Below are positions 8,208 through 16,699 of a stretch of 64,000 nucleotides of DNA, piece after piece. The translations under genes and the position numbers were made by a program. The notes under the pieces are model-generated. The model was not told the DNA's origin, made no database searches, and saw only the letters and a list, made by a program, of their open reading frames with translations. Positions within the stretch are counted from its first letter, which is position 1, and the number at the start of each line of letters is the position of its first letter. Origin of the DNA: Lederbergia panacisoli (lineage in GTDB: Bacteria > Bacillota > Bacilli > Bacillales > Bacillaceae_C); NCBI RefSeq assembly GCF_024626525.1, contig NZ_JANJGU010000009.1:62001-126000 (forward strand), given 5' to 3'.

Positions 8208-8758
8208 ACCTCGAAAAGCTGCAGAAGTACAATCAAAGCAATGGGAATCCCGATTAGCTCGGCCCGTACTAAATCCTCTTGTGCCGCTTTATTCATATCC
8301 TCTTCAATGACGGCCCGTCCTGTCAGACCAACAGAAAAAGAACCTTCGTCCTCCAGCCTGTCCCGTACATTTGAAATATTCTCCGGCATATGGTCTTTAT
8401 TGGTAAAAGATAGAATGGCAAATGCTCGGTTATCTTTTATTTGAGGTGAAGAATACTGAATCTCTACATCTTTAACTTCTTTAACGTGCGTAATCGTATT
8501 TTCTATGTACGCCATAAAATCATGTTCTGCCGCATCATTGCTTTTTTCAAATAGCAAAATCAAAGAGGAGGCTGGAATATCGAAATCTTCATCCATGATT
8601 TTTTCAACTTCTTTATAGGAACCATCGTATTCGAAACCGCTTCCACCTAAAACAGATGGTAGCTTCAAGGCGAAAATTCCTGATAGAATGAATAGTAAAG
8701 ACCAGATGATTAAAACAAGTTTTCTATGCTTGAATGTTATTTTGCCGAGAGTATTCAT
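8204..8758 (-). CDS. MMPL/RND-family transporter, N-terminal part (before the frameshift)
   Basis: 184 residues from ATG 8758, behind AGGGGA: helix 1 (LVLIIWSLLFILSGIFALKL), then the first extracytoplasmic domain, and the beginning of helix 2 (IGIPIALIVLLQ), after which the frame hits TGA at 8206-8204. In the next frame helix 2 continues smoothly (AAFRGVIAALIP), so a single base appears to be missing near 8212-8222. A longer frame runs up to 8905 but has no start signal. Either a sequencing error or a recent inactivating mutation. The GTGA overlap could in principle permit reinitiation, but a protein cut inside a helix makes that a poor explanation. Confidence 0.82.
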   Translation of the reverse strand: MNTLGKITFKHRKLVLIIWSLLFILSGIFALKLPSVLGGSGFEYDGSYKEVEKIMDEDFDIPASSLILLFEKSNDAAEHDFMAYIENTITHVKEVKDVEIQYSSPQIKDNRAFAILSFTNKDHMPENISNVRDRLEDEGSFSVGLTGRAVIEEDMNKAAQEDLVRAELIGIPIALIVLLQLFEV

Positions 8759-8889
8759 ATTAGGTCCCCTTAAAAACAATTTCACTGTTTTTATCATATC
8801 GAAAGTGCAACAAGTACGCCAATAATTGCCAGTCACTATTTTGTAAATTATGATAGTTTTATAGAAATCGTGAAGGGGGAGGGATTTGA

Positions 8890-9174
8890 ATGATGAATCC
8901 GCCAAATGAACTAAAAGGTTTTTTCAATGAAAAGGGTCAGTTAAAGTCATGGCCAGCGAAGCGAAGTAAAAAATCATTAGCCGTTGAATTTTTGGCCAGA
9001 AAATTTGATGAAGGACGTACCTATTCGGAAAAAGAGGTAAATGCCATATTAGAGGAATGGCATACATTTAGCGATTCCGCTCTTTTAAGACGGGAGTTAT
9101 TCGAAAATAAATGGTTGAACAGGACGTTAGATGGTAGAGAGTATTGGAAATCAGAGAAAGGGAGCGACATTTGA
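8890..9174 (+). CDS. DUF2087 domain protein
   Basis: 94 residues: FFNEKGQLKSWPAKRSKK, then a helical middle (LEFLARKFDEGRTYSEKEVN-like) and LLRRELFENKWLNRTLDGREYWK at the end. This is the DUF2087 domain, a winged-helix-like module seen alone or behind ArsR-type DNA-binding domains; the cluster of basic residues fits nucleic-acid binding, but no function is established. ATG 8890 lies behind GGGGGAGGG. It stands alone and is transcribed away from the MMPL gene, from which it is separated by about 130 bases that must hold both promoters. Confidence 0.8.
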   Translation: MMNPPNELKGFFNEKGQLKSWPAKRSKKSLAVEFLARKFDEGRTYSEKEVNAILEEWHTFSDSALLRRELFENKWLNRTLDGREYWKSEKGSDI

Positions 9175-9213
9175 ATACTTTTGTTGGGGGACATTGAAGA
9201 TCTTTAAAGAAAA

Positions 9214-9250
9214 TGAAAAAAGGATTAATTCCCTTAGGGAACTGATCCTT
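9214..9250 (-). terminator. Intrinsic terminator for minus-strand transcription
   Basis: Read on the minus strand: AAGGAT, three bases, TTCCC, loop, GGGAA, three bases, ATCCTT, then a run of T. The T-run is only on the minus strand, so it ends the SulP transcript (and the remnant at 9276) rather than the DUF2087 gene. Confidence 0.7.
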
Positions 9251-9275
9251 GCACTTTCTTCATCTATATAACGTT

Positions 9276-9374
9276 TTAATGAAGCTTTCTCCTTAATGCT
9301 AGTGCAACAAGCCCAGCAGAAATTGTTGCTAATGCTACTGGTAGTATTGCATTTACTGAGTCTCCTGCAAACAT
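9276..9374 (-). pseudogene. Possible remnant of a sortase-anchored surface protein C-terminus
   Basis: 32 codons reading MFAGDSVNAILPVALA, then a hydrophobic stretch and RRKLH at the end. This layout (GDS-like linker, one membrane span, RRK tail) is typical of the C-terminal sorting signal of wall-anchored proteins. No ribosome binding site is seen and the frame opens upstream without a convincing start (a TTG at 9410 is in frame). It sits between the SulP stop and the minus-strand terminator. It may be a decayed gene end or a chance hydrophobic frame. Confidence 0.25.
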
Positions 9375-9470
9375 AGTGGGAAAAACTACTATGCCCCACC
9401 CTTCTTGCAAGCGTGAAATGATGTGATAGGAATATAGGAAGAAAAAAAGAAGGGATTCATAAAGAATGGA

Positions 9471-11090
9471 TCAATCCCCCGCCGCTTTGAGATGGTCAGG
9501 CATTGATTCCGTTGCGCTCCCTTCATCAATATAAAATGACTCATGACCAATATCATCAACTAAGCCGCTTTTTTGAAAGAGCTTAAATCCCCAATCGGGT
9601 AAGCCAGAAATTAATACGGTACCGCCCAACTTTTTAAAGTTTTTAATGAAAGAGGCCAGTTTTTCTTCTCCTGTCGCATCAATAGTCGTTACCTCAGACA
9701 TATTTAAAATAATGACTCGTGGAGTACTTTCAAGCGTTGAATGAAGGAGGTGTTCAAACGCCTGGGCAGTTCCAAAAAACAACGGGCCTTTAATCGTAAA
9801 TGTTTTATAGCGAAAATGGGATGTCAGGTCCAAAGCATCTTGTCTTTGGTTGACTTGCAACAATTCGCTTTTCTTTTTTATAAAAGAAAGAATGGCAAGC
9901 AGTATTCCTACTTGAACTGCAACAGTCAGATTTACAAAAACAGTGAGTAAAAAGGTTGTTACGAGAACGACCGAATCACTCGTCCTTAGCTTTAATAGTT
10001 GTTTGAAAGATTTCAACTCAGCCATATTCCAAGCGACAAACATTAACAGCGGCGCCATTGCTGCAAGCGGAATGTGAGAAGCGTATGGTGCAAAAAGCAG
10101 CAATGTGATTAACACGAACAAGCTATGCATGATTCCGGAAAATCTTCCTACGGCACCTGATTTAATATTAGTGGCCGTTCTTGCAATCGCTCCAGTTGCA
10201 GGAATTCCGCCAAAAAGCGGCGCAACAATATTGGCAATCCCTTGACCAAAAAGCTCACGATTAGAATGATGTTTTTCATTCGTCATTCCATCTGCGACTA
10301 CGGCCGAAAGTAAGGATTCGATCGCCCCTAAAGCTGCGATCACAAGTGCAGGTACGAATAGTTCACTTATTTTACCAAAAGTAATCTCAGGAAACTTAAA
10401 AGCCGGCAATGATTGTGGAATGCCACCGAAGGCAGTACCAACCGTTTCGACGTGGGTTGGATAAAAAAGGACTGAAACTACTGTCGGTATAATTAGACCA
10501 ACGAGTAAAACAGGAATTCGCGGTGATATCCGAGGCACAGTAATGATTGCAACCAGTCCAATGACGGCTGTTAGAATGCTAAATCCATTCAAAGTGCCAA
10601 AATGTCTAAAAATCTCCAGCATATTTTCATGAAAATACTCTTTCTTTTCCAGCCCAGTAAGGCCGAAAAAGTTTCCAATCTGTCCGCTGAAAATAATGAC
10701 AGCAATCCCCGTCGTAAAACCGATCGTTACAGATCTCGGAATAAAATGAATTAAATTTCCAAGCCGGAAAAAACTCATGATGACGAGCATGACTCCTGCC
10801 ATTAAACCAGCAACCAACAAATTCTCATATCCGTATTGAAGCACGACTGCGAGTAAAATTGGAATAAATGCTCCTGTAGGACCGGCAATCTGAAAGCGAG
10901 AACCACCTAACAAAGATACAAGCAATCCTGCGATAATCGTCGTATAAATTCCATATTCCGGCTTAACACCTGAAGCGATGGCAAAAGCCATCCCAAGAGG
11001 AATGGCCACAATACCGACAGTTATCCCAGAAATGAAGTCTTTGCGGAGGTTTGCGGGCTGAAAATCGCGAAAACGATAATCACCTAACAA
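9471..11090 (-). CDS. SulP-family anion transporter with C-terminal STAS domain
   Basis: 539 residues. The first ~400 form the SulP membrane domain: DFISGITVGIVAIPLGMAFA and PEYGIYTTIIAGLLVSLLGG near the start (the family signature), PTGAFIPILL and many further helices. The last ~110 form a STAS domain (VIILNMSEVTTIDATGEEKL), where SulP proteins bind regulatory partners. Members carry sulfate, bicarbonate, dicarboxylates or other anions; the substrate is not deducible. Start TTG 11090 is behind AGGGGTGA. It is transcribed alone, convergent with DUF2087 and divergent from the sugar-acid kinase gene at 11277. Confidence 0.9.
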   Translation of the reverse strand: MLGDYRFRDFQPANLRKDFISGITVGIVAIPLGMAFAIASGVKPEYGIYTTIIAGLLVSLLGGSRFQIAGPTGAFIPILLAVVLQYGYENLLVAGLMAGVMLVIMSFFRLGNLIHFIPRSVTIGFTTGIAVIIFSGQIGNFFGLTGLEKKEYFHENMLEIFRHFGTLNGFSILTAVIGLVAIITVPRISPRIPVLLVGLIIPTVVSVLFYPTHVETVGTAFGGIPQSLPAFKFPEITFGKISELFVPALVIAALGAIESLLSAVVADGMTNEKHHSNRELFGQGIANIVAPLFGGIPATGAIARTATNIKSGAVGRFSGIMHSLFVLITLLLFAPYASHIPLAAMAPLLMFVAWNMAELKSFKQLLKLRTSDSVVLVTTFLLTVFVNLTVAVQVGILLAILSFIKKKSELLQVNQRQDALDLTSHFRYKTFTIKGPLFFGTAQAFEHLLHSTLESTPRVIILNMSEVTTIDATGEEKLASFIKNFKKLGGTVLISGLPDWGFKLFQKSGLVDDIGHESFYIDEGSATESMPDHLKAAGD

Positions 11091-11180
11091 ATGTACTTCA
11101 CCCCTGATTTCATTTTTTATAAAAAAAGGACAGCATTATAATATTAGTGAACAAAATTGATTGTATCATGGAACTGATAA

Positions 11181-11238
11181 ATTTTCAATGGTTCAGCGCT
11201 TTAAAGTAGTGAAAATTCACAGGCTATTCATTGAAAAT
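11181..11238. promoter_or_regulatory. Candidate operator upstream of the sugar-acid kinase
   Basis: ATTTTCAATG (11181-11190) is repeated in perfect inversion as CATTGAAAAT (11229-11238), and between them lies a perfect 12-bp palindrome, GTGAAAATTCAC (11209-11220). The set lies in the promoter region between SulP and the DUF1537 kinase. Regulator unknown; DNA looping between the outer arms is conceivable. Confidence 0.35.
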
Positions 11239-11276
11239 AGTATTATACTTTAGTTACAGTCCATTCGTTAAAGGGT

Positions 11277-12530
11277 GTGTTTATAGTAAATAACAAAATC
11301 GGTATCATTGCGGATGATTTTACAGGAGCAAATGATTCAGGAGTTCAGTTAGCGAAGAAGGGTTTACGAACATCAGTAGGAATCCACTTAGAAGTGGACA
11401 CAGATATTACGAACAATGATGTATTAGTAGTCGATACAAACAGTCGATCTATAGAGCCTTCTAAAGCTTATTCCAGAGTTTTAAAGGCTGCCCAATACAT
11501 GTTTCGCATAGGGGTTACTCATATTTATAAAAAAATTGACTCTACACTAAGGGGAAATATAGGAAGCGAATTATTAGCTATTGAAAAAGTATATGAGCCC
11601 GATATTGTTGTGATCGTACCCGCTTTTCCTAAACTAGGAAGGATAACAAAAGAAGGTCATCATTATATCAATGGAGAAATTATAACAGAATCGGAATTTG
11701 CAAAAGATCCAAAAACCCCGGTGAATGTAAGTTATATTCCAGATCTCCTCTATATACAAGCGAAGAAAAGAGCGGTTGTATATAATTTGGACACCATTCG
11801 AAAAACGGATGAAGATTTTATACAAACGATCCAATTGGGTGAAAATTGGATTGTATGTGACGTAGAAAAGGAAACGGATTTTACCGAAATTATCGATAAG
11901 TTTTTGAAAACAGGACTAAAGATAGTATGGGCAGGATCAGCGGGTTTATTAGAATATTTGCCGTCAAGTCTAAAATTGGGAACTTCACAACTGCTTGAAA
12001 TACCTAAATACGCTATTGAAAAAACATTGACGATTTCCGGGAGCTTATCAAGCGTTACCCGGAAACAACTTCGCGAAGTTGAGAGAATGCCAAATACATT
12101 TACTATTAAAGTAGATGTGTATCAACTATTAAAGCAATCAATAAAAATGGAAACGATATTAAATAATATCCAAAAACGGCCTGAGGTTGACCATATCTTG
12201 TTATACGTAGATTCCAATGAAAGATATCCTCTAGAGATTAGTGAGCAAATTGTTGAGGGACTCGGTGAGATGGCACTAGTCATTTGTGAAAATATTGAAT
12301 CCGTCAACGGGCTGTTTTTAACAGGTGGTGATACGGCAAAGGCAGTTTGTTCGAAACTTGGAATTGTTGAAATAGAATTAATTGCCGAAGTTGAGACAGG
12401 GTTGCCATTTGGGAGATTACTAGGATACAAAAGGGAGTTATGGGCAGTGACGAAAGCAGGAGGATTTGGTACGAAAAACTCTTTGAAACATGCATTACAT
12501 TTTTTAAAGGACAGTGATACAGATGTTTAA
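11277..12530 (+). CDS. Four-carbon acid sugar kinase (DUF1537 family, DtnK/OtnK-like)
   Basis: 417 residues with both domains of the family: N-terminal IGIIADDFTGANDSGVQLAK, which holds the substrate-binding Asp pair, and C-terminal nucleotide-binding FLTGGDTAKAVCSKLG with a GYKRELWAVTKAGGFG end. DUF1537 proteins phosphorylate C4 sugar acids (D-threonate, D-erythronate, or 2-oxo forms) at the terminal hydroxyl. The gene overlaps pdxA2 by eight bases; the kinase plus PdxA2 pair is the known D-threonate/D-erythronate route, ending in dihydroxyacetone phosphate and CO2. Start GTG 11277 is the only usable codon but its ribosome binding site (AAAGGG) is very close, so initiation may be weak. Confidence 0.85.
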   Translation: MFIVNNKIGIIADDFTGANDSGVQLAKKGLRTSVGIHLEVDTDITNNDVLVVDTNSRSIEPSKAYSRVLKAAQYMFRIGVTHIYKKIDSTLRGNIGSELLAIEKVYEPDIVVIVPAFPKLGRITKEGHHYINGEIITESEFAKDPKTPVNVSYIPDLLYIQAKKRAVVYNLDTIRKTDEDFIQTIQLGENWIVCDVEKETDFTEIIDKFLKTGLKIVWAGSAGLLEYLPSSLKLGTSQLLEIPKYAIEKTLTISGSLSSVTRKQLREVERMPNTFTIKVDVYQLLKQSIKMETILNNIQKRPEVDHILLYVDSNERYPLEISEQIVEGLGEMALVICENIESVNGLFLTGGDTAKAVCSKLGIVEIELIAEVETGLPFGRLLGYKRELWAVTKAGGFGTKNSLKHALHFLKDSDTDV

Positions 12531-13521
12531 ACCTTTGATTGGCATTACAATGGGCGACTCCGCAGGTGTTGGGCCTGAAATTATTTTAAAAAGTTTGGGA
12601 CATGCGGAAATACATGAGGTTTGCCGCCCGATTGTAATTGGAGATGCAAAAATTCTTGAACGTGCAAAGGCGTTTATTCATTCTGATTTGGATATTCGTT
12701 CAATATCTGGATTGAATCAGGCGGAATTTTCACCAAATGTTATCAATTGTTATGATCTAGACCTTTTACCGAAAAAAATATCGATTGGACAAATTTCCGC
12801 TGAATCAGGACACGCCGCTTATAAATTTGTGGAAAAGGCGGTGGAGCTGGCATTAAATAAGGAAATTGATGCTATTTGTACTGCACCGTTAAATAAGGAA
12901 GCACTCCATAAAGGGGGGCATACATATCCAGGGCATACCGAAATATTGGCTGCTCTAACGAATACAGAGGATTTCTCTATGATGCTATCGGCACCTAATT
13001 TGCGAGTCATCCATGTAACAACTCATGTCGGAATTATTGATGCAATCAAAATGATTAATCCACAAAGAGTTTACGAGGTTATTCGATTAGCATATGAAAC
13101 CTTAACCCGTGCGGGAATTGATCAGCCAAAGATTGCGGTTTGTGGAATCAATCCCCATGCAGGAGAAAATGGTCTTTTTGGTTATGGCGAAGAAGAAGAT
13201 AAAATTATCCCAGCTGTAAAAAAAGCAAAAGCAGAAGGGATTGACGCCATCGGTCCATTACCGGCAGATACTTTGTTTTTCCGTGCTGTGCGCGGCGATT
13301 TTGATGTAGTGGTAGCGATGTATCACGATCAAGGACATGGCCCTGTAAAGGTACTTGGACTCGACGCAGGTGTCAATATTACAGTCGGACTTCCAATTAT
13401 TAGAACAAGTGTGGATCATGGAACCGCTTTTGATATAGCGGGTAAAGGGATTGCAGATGAGAGAAGTTTGATGGAAGCAATTCGGCGGGCGGTGGAATTG
13501 GTACCGAGGGTAAAGAAATAA
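12523..13521 (+). CDS. pdxA2: PdxA2-type 4-phospho-D-threonate/erythronate dehydrogenase
   Basis: 332 residues of the PdxA family: GITMGDSAGVGPEIILKSL at the start, metal ligands in YPGHTEILAALT and MYHDQGHGPVKVLGLD, and VGLPIIRTSVDHGTAFDIAG near the end. PdxA of vitamin B6 synthesis oxidises 4-phosphohydroxythreonine; the PdxA2 branch instead oxidises and decarboxylates 4-phospho-D-threonate or -erythronate to dihydroxyacetone phosphate. Coupling to a DUF1537 kinase by an eight-base overlap points to PdxA2. ATG 12523 is chosen over GTG 12514 because AAAGGA is at a normal distance. A terminator follows, so kinase and dehydrogenase form a two-gene operon. Confidence 0.88.
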   Translation: MFKPLIGITMGDSAGVGPEIILKSLGHAEIHEVCRPIVIGDAKILERAKAFIHSDLDIRSISGLNQAEFSPNVINCYDLDLLPKKISIGQISAESGHAAYKFVEKAVELALNKEIDAICTAPLNKEALHKGGHTYPGHTEILAALTNTEDFSMMLSAPNLRVIHVTTHVGIIDAIKMINPQRVYEVIRLAYETLTRAGIDQPKIAVCGINPHAGENGLFGYGEEEDKIIPAVKKAKAEGIDAIGPLPADTLFFRAVRGDFDVVVAMYHDQGHGPVKVLGLDAGVNITVGLPIIRTSVDHGTAFDIAGKGIADERSLMEAIRRAVELVPRVKK

Positions 13522-13572
13522 AGAAAATGCGATATTGGCAAAGCTAATTTATTTATAAAAAATGATAGATAG

Positions 13573-13604
13573 AATCCAGCTTGTATTATAGGCTGGATTT
13601 TTTA
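13573..13604 (+). terminator. Intrinsic terminator after pdxA2
   Basis: AATCCAGC and GCTGGATT with an 11-base loop, then a run of six T. It separates the kinase/pdxA2 pair from the LacI-led operon. Confidence 0.85.
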
Positions 13605-13850
13605 ATTGAAAATCATACATCTCAAAATCTTTAGTTATGATATACAAAAAATATTCAAAATAATTGATTAACTTTGTACTTTTATACTAAAGAAACTCAT
13701 AAGTAGAAGGATTATAATTAGTTACAAGATAAATGTAATCGCTTTCTAAGGCTCTCAAACCATCAAAATGCTTAAACTTTTAGGGAGGTGCATACACAAT
13801 CTCAATACTCATTCCTTAAAAACTCAAGTATAAAGTTTTAAACAATTGTT

Positions 13851-13902
13851 AATCGATTTCCAATGTTGGATATATTTTTTTCTATGGTGTATCGGTTTCC
13901 AA
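13851..13902. promoter_or_regulatory. Candidate LacI-family operator repeats before the regulator gene
   Basis: TCGATTTCCAA (13853-13863) and TCGGTTTCCAA (13892-13902) repeat in the same direction 39 bp apart, the first inside an imperfect palindrome with a central CG, as usual for LacI-type operators. They lie just before the regulator's start, so autoregulation is plausible. Roughly 13605-13850 holds no gene I can support, only AT-rich DNA and a good Shine-Dalgarno-like GGGAGGTG near 13783 with no start after it. Confidence 0.3.
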
Positions 13903-13922
13903 AAGATAAGGGGCTGAAAAGT

Positions 13923-14954
13923 GTGAAAGTGACGATAAGTGATGTCGCTAAAAAAGCCCAAGTTTCTAAAACAACAGTTTCCCGTATATTGAATGGCAAT
14001 TTTGCACATGCAACACTTGAAACGAAAAATCGAGTTTTACAAGCGATCAGAGACTTGGATTACCGCCCAAATGCATTGGCAAAAGGACTAAAGCTAATGC
14101 GTACTAATGTGATAGGTGTTATTTTATCCAACTTAAAAAATCCTTTCTGGACGAATGTGTTAGAGGGGGTGGAGGATGCCAGCCACAGAATGGGCTATCA
14201 TTTAATGATTTGTAACACAAATGAAGATCAGGAGAAAGAAGCAGAATACATTAAAGAGTTTCAAAGAAGACAGGTAGACGGAATCATTATTAATCCTACT
14301 GTTTTAAATGATGAATTATATAACCAGATGATTAACGAAATGCCGGTCGTTGTGATCAACCGAAGAATATCAAATCAAAATGCTATTAATGTTGTCGTGG
14401 ATAATGTTAAAGGTGCAGATCTTGCAATTAGGCATCTAATAGAATCGGGCAGTAAACGAATAGCGGTATTTATGTTTAATAATGAATATGTTAGTCCATG
14501 GATGGATCGACTTAAAGGATATCAATCAGCCATGTTGTTACACGGGTATACATCGAAAGATTTTAGGATCCTTAAGTTAGATCAAAAAAGTCGAGAATTA
14601 AATGAAATCATCAAAAAATACATACGTGAACATCCTGATGTCGATTCTATTTTTTCAACGAATAATATGATAACTCTTGTACTTCTTGATGCTATAAGAG
14701 AACTAGGTTTATCGATTCCCAAAGATCTTGCCGTCGTTAGTTACGATGAAACGATTTGGGCCAAATATTTGGATCCACCATTAACAACAATTAAACAACC
14801 GGGATATGAGATGGGGAGAATTGCGACTGTGAATTTGATTCAGACAATCAATGGTAAGCAGAATCCCAATTCAAAGTCTATTATTCTTCAACCGGAACTG
14901 ATTGTAAGGACATCTAGTGAAAAATTAACAGCCTCTGAGTTTACTAGTATTTAA
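13923..14954 (+). CDS. LacI-family transcriptional regulator
   Basis: 343 residues: N-terminal helix-turn-helix and hinge (VTISDVAKKAQVSKTTVSRI, then DLDYRPNALAKGL), then a periplasmic-binding-protein-like sensor domain (NVIGVILSNLKNPFWTNVLE, and later VVSYDETIWAKYLDPPLTTI). Start GTG 13923 has AAGGGG about nine bases before it and gives the standard N-terminus; the frame extends to an ATG at 13863, which would add an unusual 20-residue leader. As first gene of the block running to the ABC importer it most likely controls that block in response to a sugar acid or its phosphate. The ligand is unknown. Confidence 0.9.
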   Translation: MKVTISDVAKKAQVSKTTVSRILNGNFAHATLETKNRVLQAIRDLDYRPNALAKGLKLMRTNVIGVILSNLKNPFWTNVLEGVEDASHRMGYHLMICNTNEDQEKEAEYIKEFQRRQVDGIIINPTVLNDELYNQMINEMPVVVINRRISNQNAINVVVDNVKGADLAIRHLIESGSKRIAVFMFNNEYVSPWMDRLKGYQSAMLLHGYTSKDFRILKLDQKSRELNEIIKKYIREHPDVDSIFSTNNMITLVLLDAIRELGLSIPKDLAVVSYDETIWAKYLDPPLTTIKQPGYEMGRIATVNLIQTINGKQNPNSKSIILQPELIVRTSSEKLTASEFTSI

Positions 14955-15039
14955 AGGAGGTGACGTGCTTTTCTGAAAGGTGATTTGGAACGCAGAATTA
15001 AGCAAATGAAATCACATTTATAAAAAAGGAGAAGATGAA

Positions 15040-15747
15040 ATGAGTAATGTAACACAAGAAGTAACTAGGGCGGAATTGTTAGAACTATATAAGGATTTAA
15101 GAGTTTGTGATGTTCGCGACGGTATGGATTGGGTTGGAATGCATGGGTATGGAACAGTCGATAAAAAAGTTCGCCCACTATTTAGAACTAAGGCTGTAGG
15201 TATTGCTAGAACTGCACGTTACTTGCCTTTTGAAGGTCCGATGACCAATAAAACAGGCGATGAATATACAGAATGGGTGAAGTGGTACTACGGTAATGTA
15301 TGTACGGATCCATGGGGCAAGGAAGTTGAAGAAGGAGATTTTATTTGTCTTGATGTTTGTGGAATAGATGTTGGTTTGATCGGCTCAAACAACTCTCTTG
15401 ACCATAAGAAAAGAGGGGCAAGAGGTTATTTAACAAACGGTGGAGGAATTCGAGATACGGATGAAGTTATTCACCAAGGTATTCCTGTTTGGTCAGAATT
15501 TGTATCTCAAGGTATGGACCAAGGACGTATCCGCTATTATGAAAAAGATATCCCAATTGCCATTGGTGGTGTGGCGATCTATCCGGGTGATGTTGTTGTT
15601 GCCGATGGTGATGGGGTTGTTGTTGTTCCGCAAAAACTAGCAGTTGATGTTGCTAAATATGCTCATCAAGAACTAAAGGGAGATAAGGCTGGTAGAAAGA
15701 GGCTTTATGAAGCACTTGGATGGGATCCAGACGAAACTGTTCTATAA
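15040..15747 (+). CDS. RraA-like protein (HMG/CHA aldolase or sugar-acid enzyme family)
   Basis: 235 residues with the RraA fold signature: GARGYLTNGGGIRDTDEV in the middle, which supplies the Arg-Asp pair binding metal and oxoacid in the HMG aldolase branch, and VAIYPGDVVVADGDGVVVVP near the end. Relatives cleave 4-hydroxy-4-methyl-2-oxoglutarate or decarboxylate oxaloacetate; RraA itself binds RNase E. An unusual N-terminal part (VCDVRDGMDWVGMHGYG) shows it belongs to a distinct subfamily. ATG 15040 follows AAAAGGAGAAG. It heads the enzyme genes behind the LacI regulator; a second, different RraA-like gene is at 16700. Confidence 0.8.
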   Translation: MSNVTQEVTRAELLELYKDLRVCDVRDGMDWVGMHGYGTVDKKVRPLFRTKAVGIARTARYLPFEGPMTNKTGDEYTEWVKWYYGNVCTDPWGKEVEEGDFICLDVCGIDVGLIGSNNSLDHKKRGARGYLTNGGGIRDTDEVIHQGIPVWSEFVSQGMDQGRIRYYEKDIPIAIGGVAIYPGDVVVADGDGVVVVPQKLAVDVAKYAHQELKGDKAGRKRLYEALGWDPDETVL

Positions 15748-15769
15748 AAGTATTGAATGAAATCAGTCG

Positions 15770-15796
15770 TTCGAGAGAGAGTCATTCTCTCTCGAA
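15770..15796 (+). other. Intergenic mRNA hairpin
   Basis: TTCGAGAGAGA and TCTCTCTCGAA pair perfectly over 11 bp with a five-base loop. No T-run follows, so it is more likely an mRNA stability or processing hairpin between the RraA-like and dehydrogenase genes than a terminator. Confidence 0.55.
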
Positions 15797-15825
15797 TAGA
15801 TTAATAATCATGGAGGATATTAGCA

Positions 15826-16683
15826 ATGACCGTAAAGAAAGTAGGATTTATTGGACTTGGTGCAATGGGACTGCCAATGGCAAAAAATCTTTTGAACAGC
15901 GGATATGAATTACATATATGTGCTCATAAAAACCGTAAACCTGTTGATGAAATGATAAATGAAGGGGCAATAGAGCATCCATCTTTACGAGAAGTAGCGA
16001 GTAATAGCGATATTTTAATTGCAATTTTACCGGCAGATAAAGAAATGGAAAGTGTCCTTCTTTCAGATGAGGTTATTAGTAATTTACCTCAACATAGCAT
16101 ATTGATTGAGATGACTTCAGGATCACCTGCAATGATGAAAGAGGTTAGTAAGGCCTATATTGAGAGAGGTTTAAAAGTGCTAGATGCTCCCGTAAGTGGG
16201 GGGACAATCGGAGCTGAACAAGGAACATTGACCGTTATGGCGGGAGGAAATGAGAAAACACTATCAGAAGTCCGCCCCGTCCTTGAAGGGATGGCAAAAC
16301 AAATTTATTTGGTAGGAGAGATAGGTGCTGGGAAGGCGATAAAAGCAATCAACCAAATGTTAGCGAGCGTTCATATGATTGCAGCTTCCGAAGCAGTTGC
16401 CCTAGGTGAAGAATTAGAAATTGATAAGGAAATGATGAAGCAAGTGATTGGCAATAGCTCAGGCGCTTCGTGGATGTTCATGAATAAGATTGATAGTCTA
16501 ACAATTCGTGATTTCAAGCCTGGATTCAAGTTGAAATTAATGAGAAAAGATGTCGGAATAGCTGCTAATGAAGGGAAAAATCTAAACCTTCCATTTACCC
16601 AAAATGCATTACGTTTTTACCAAGAGGCTGAATCAGAATTTGGTGAGTTGGATTTCTCAGCAATAAGTAAAAAAATACTTTGA
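15826..16683 (+). CDS. 3-hydroxyisobutyrate/tartronate-semialdehyde-type dehydrogenase
   Basis: 285 residues of the beta-hydroxyacid dehydrogenase family: NAD(P)-binding KVGFIGLGAMGLPMAKNLL, substrate-binding DAPVSGGTIGAEQGTLTVM, and the catalytic Lys in GAGKAIKAINQML (about residue 170). Members include 3-hydroxyisobutyrate dehydrogenase, tartronate semialdehyde reductase (GarR/GlxR) and L-threonate 2-dehydrogenase (LtnD). In this setting LtnD-like or GarR-like activity is the most reasonable guess; the latter would feed D-glycerate to the glycerate kinase at 36937. Start ATG 15826 behind GGAGG. It is sandwiched between the two RraA-like genes. Confidence 0.85.
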   Translation: MTVKKVGFIGLGAMGLPMAKNLLNSGYELHICAHKNRKPVDEMINEGAIEHPSLREVASNSDILIAILPADKEMESVLLSDEVISNLPQHSILIEMTSGSPAMMKEVSKAYIERGLKVLDAPVSGGTIGAEQGTLTVMAGGNEKTLSEVRPVLEGMAKQIYLVGEIGAGKAIKAINQMLASVHMIAASEAVALGEELEIDKEMMKQVIGNSSGASWMFMNKIDSLTIRDFKPGFKLKLMRKDVGIAANEGKNLNLPFTQNALRFYQEAESEFGELDFSAISKKIL

Positions 16684-16699
16684 GAGGGGAAAGGGGTCT

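Noticed and set aside
8759-8905. N-terminal extension of the MMPL gene to 8905
   Set aside because: The stretch lacks a ribosome binding site and the standard N-terminus with AGGGGA before it starts at 8758.
14955-15039. 12-codon leader peptide (TTG near 14991) before the first RraA-like gene
   Set aside because: A GGTGAT lies upstream but the peptide is too short and featureless to support.
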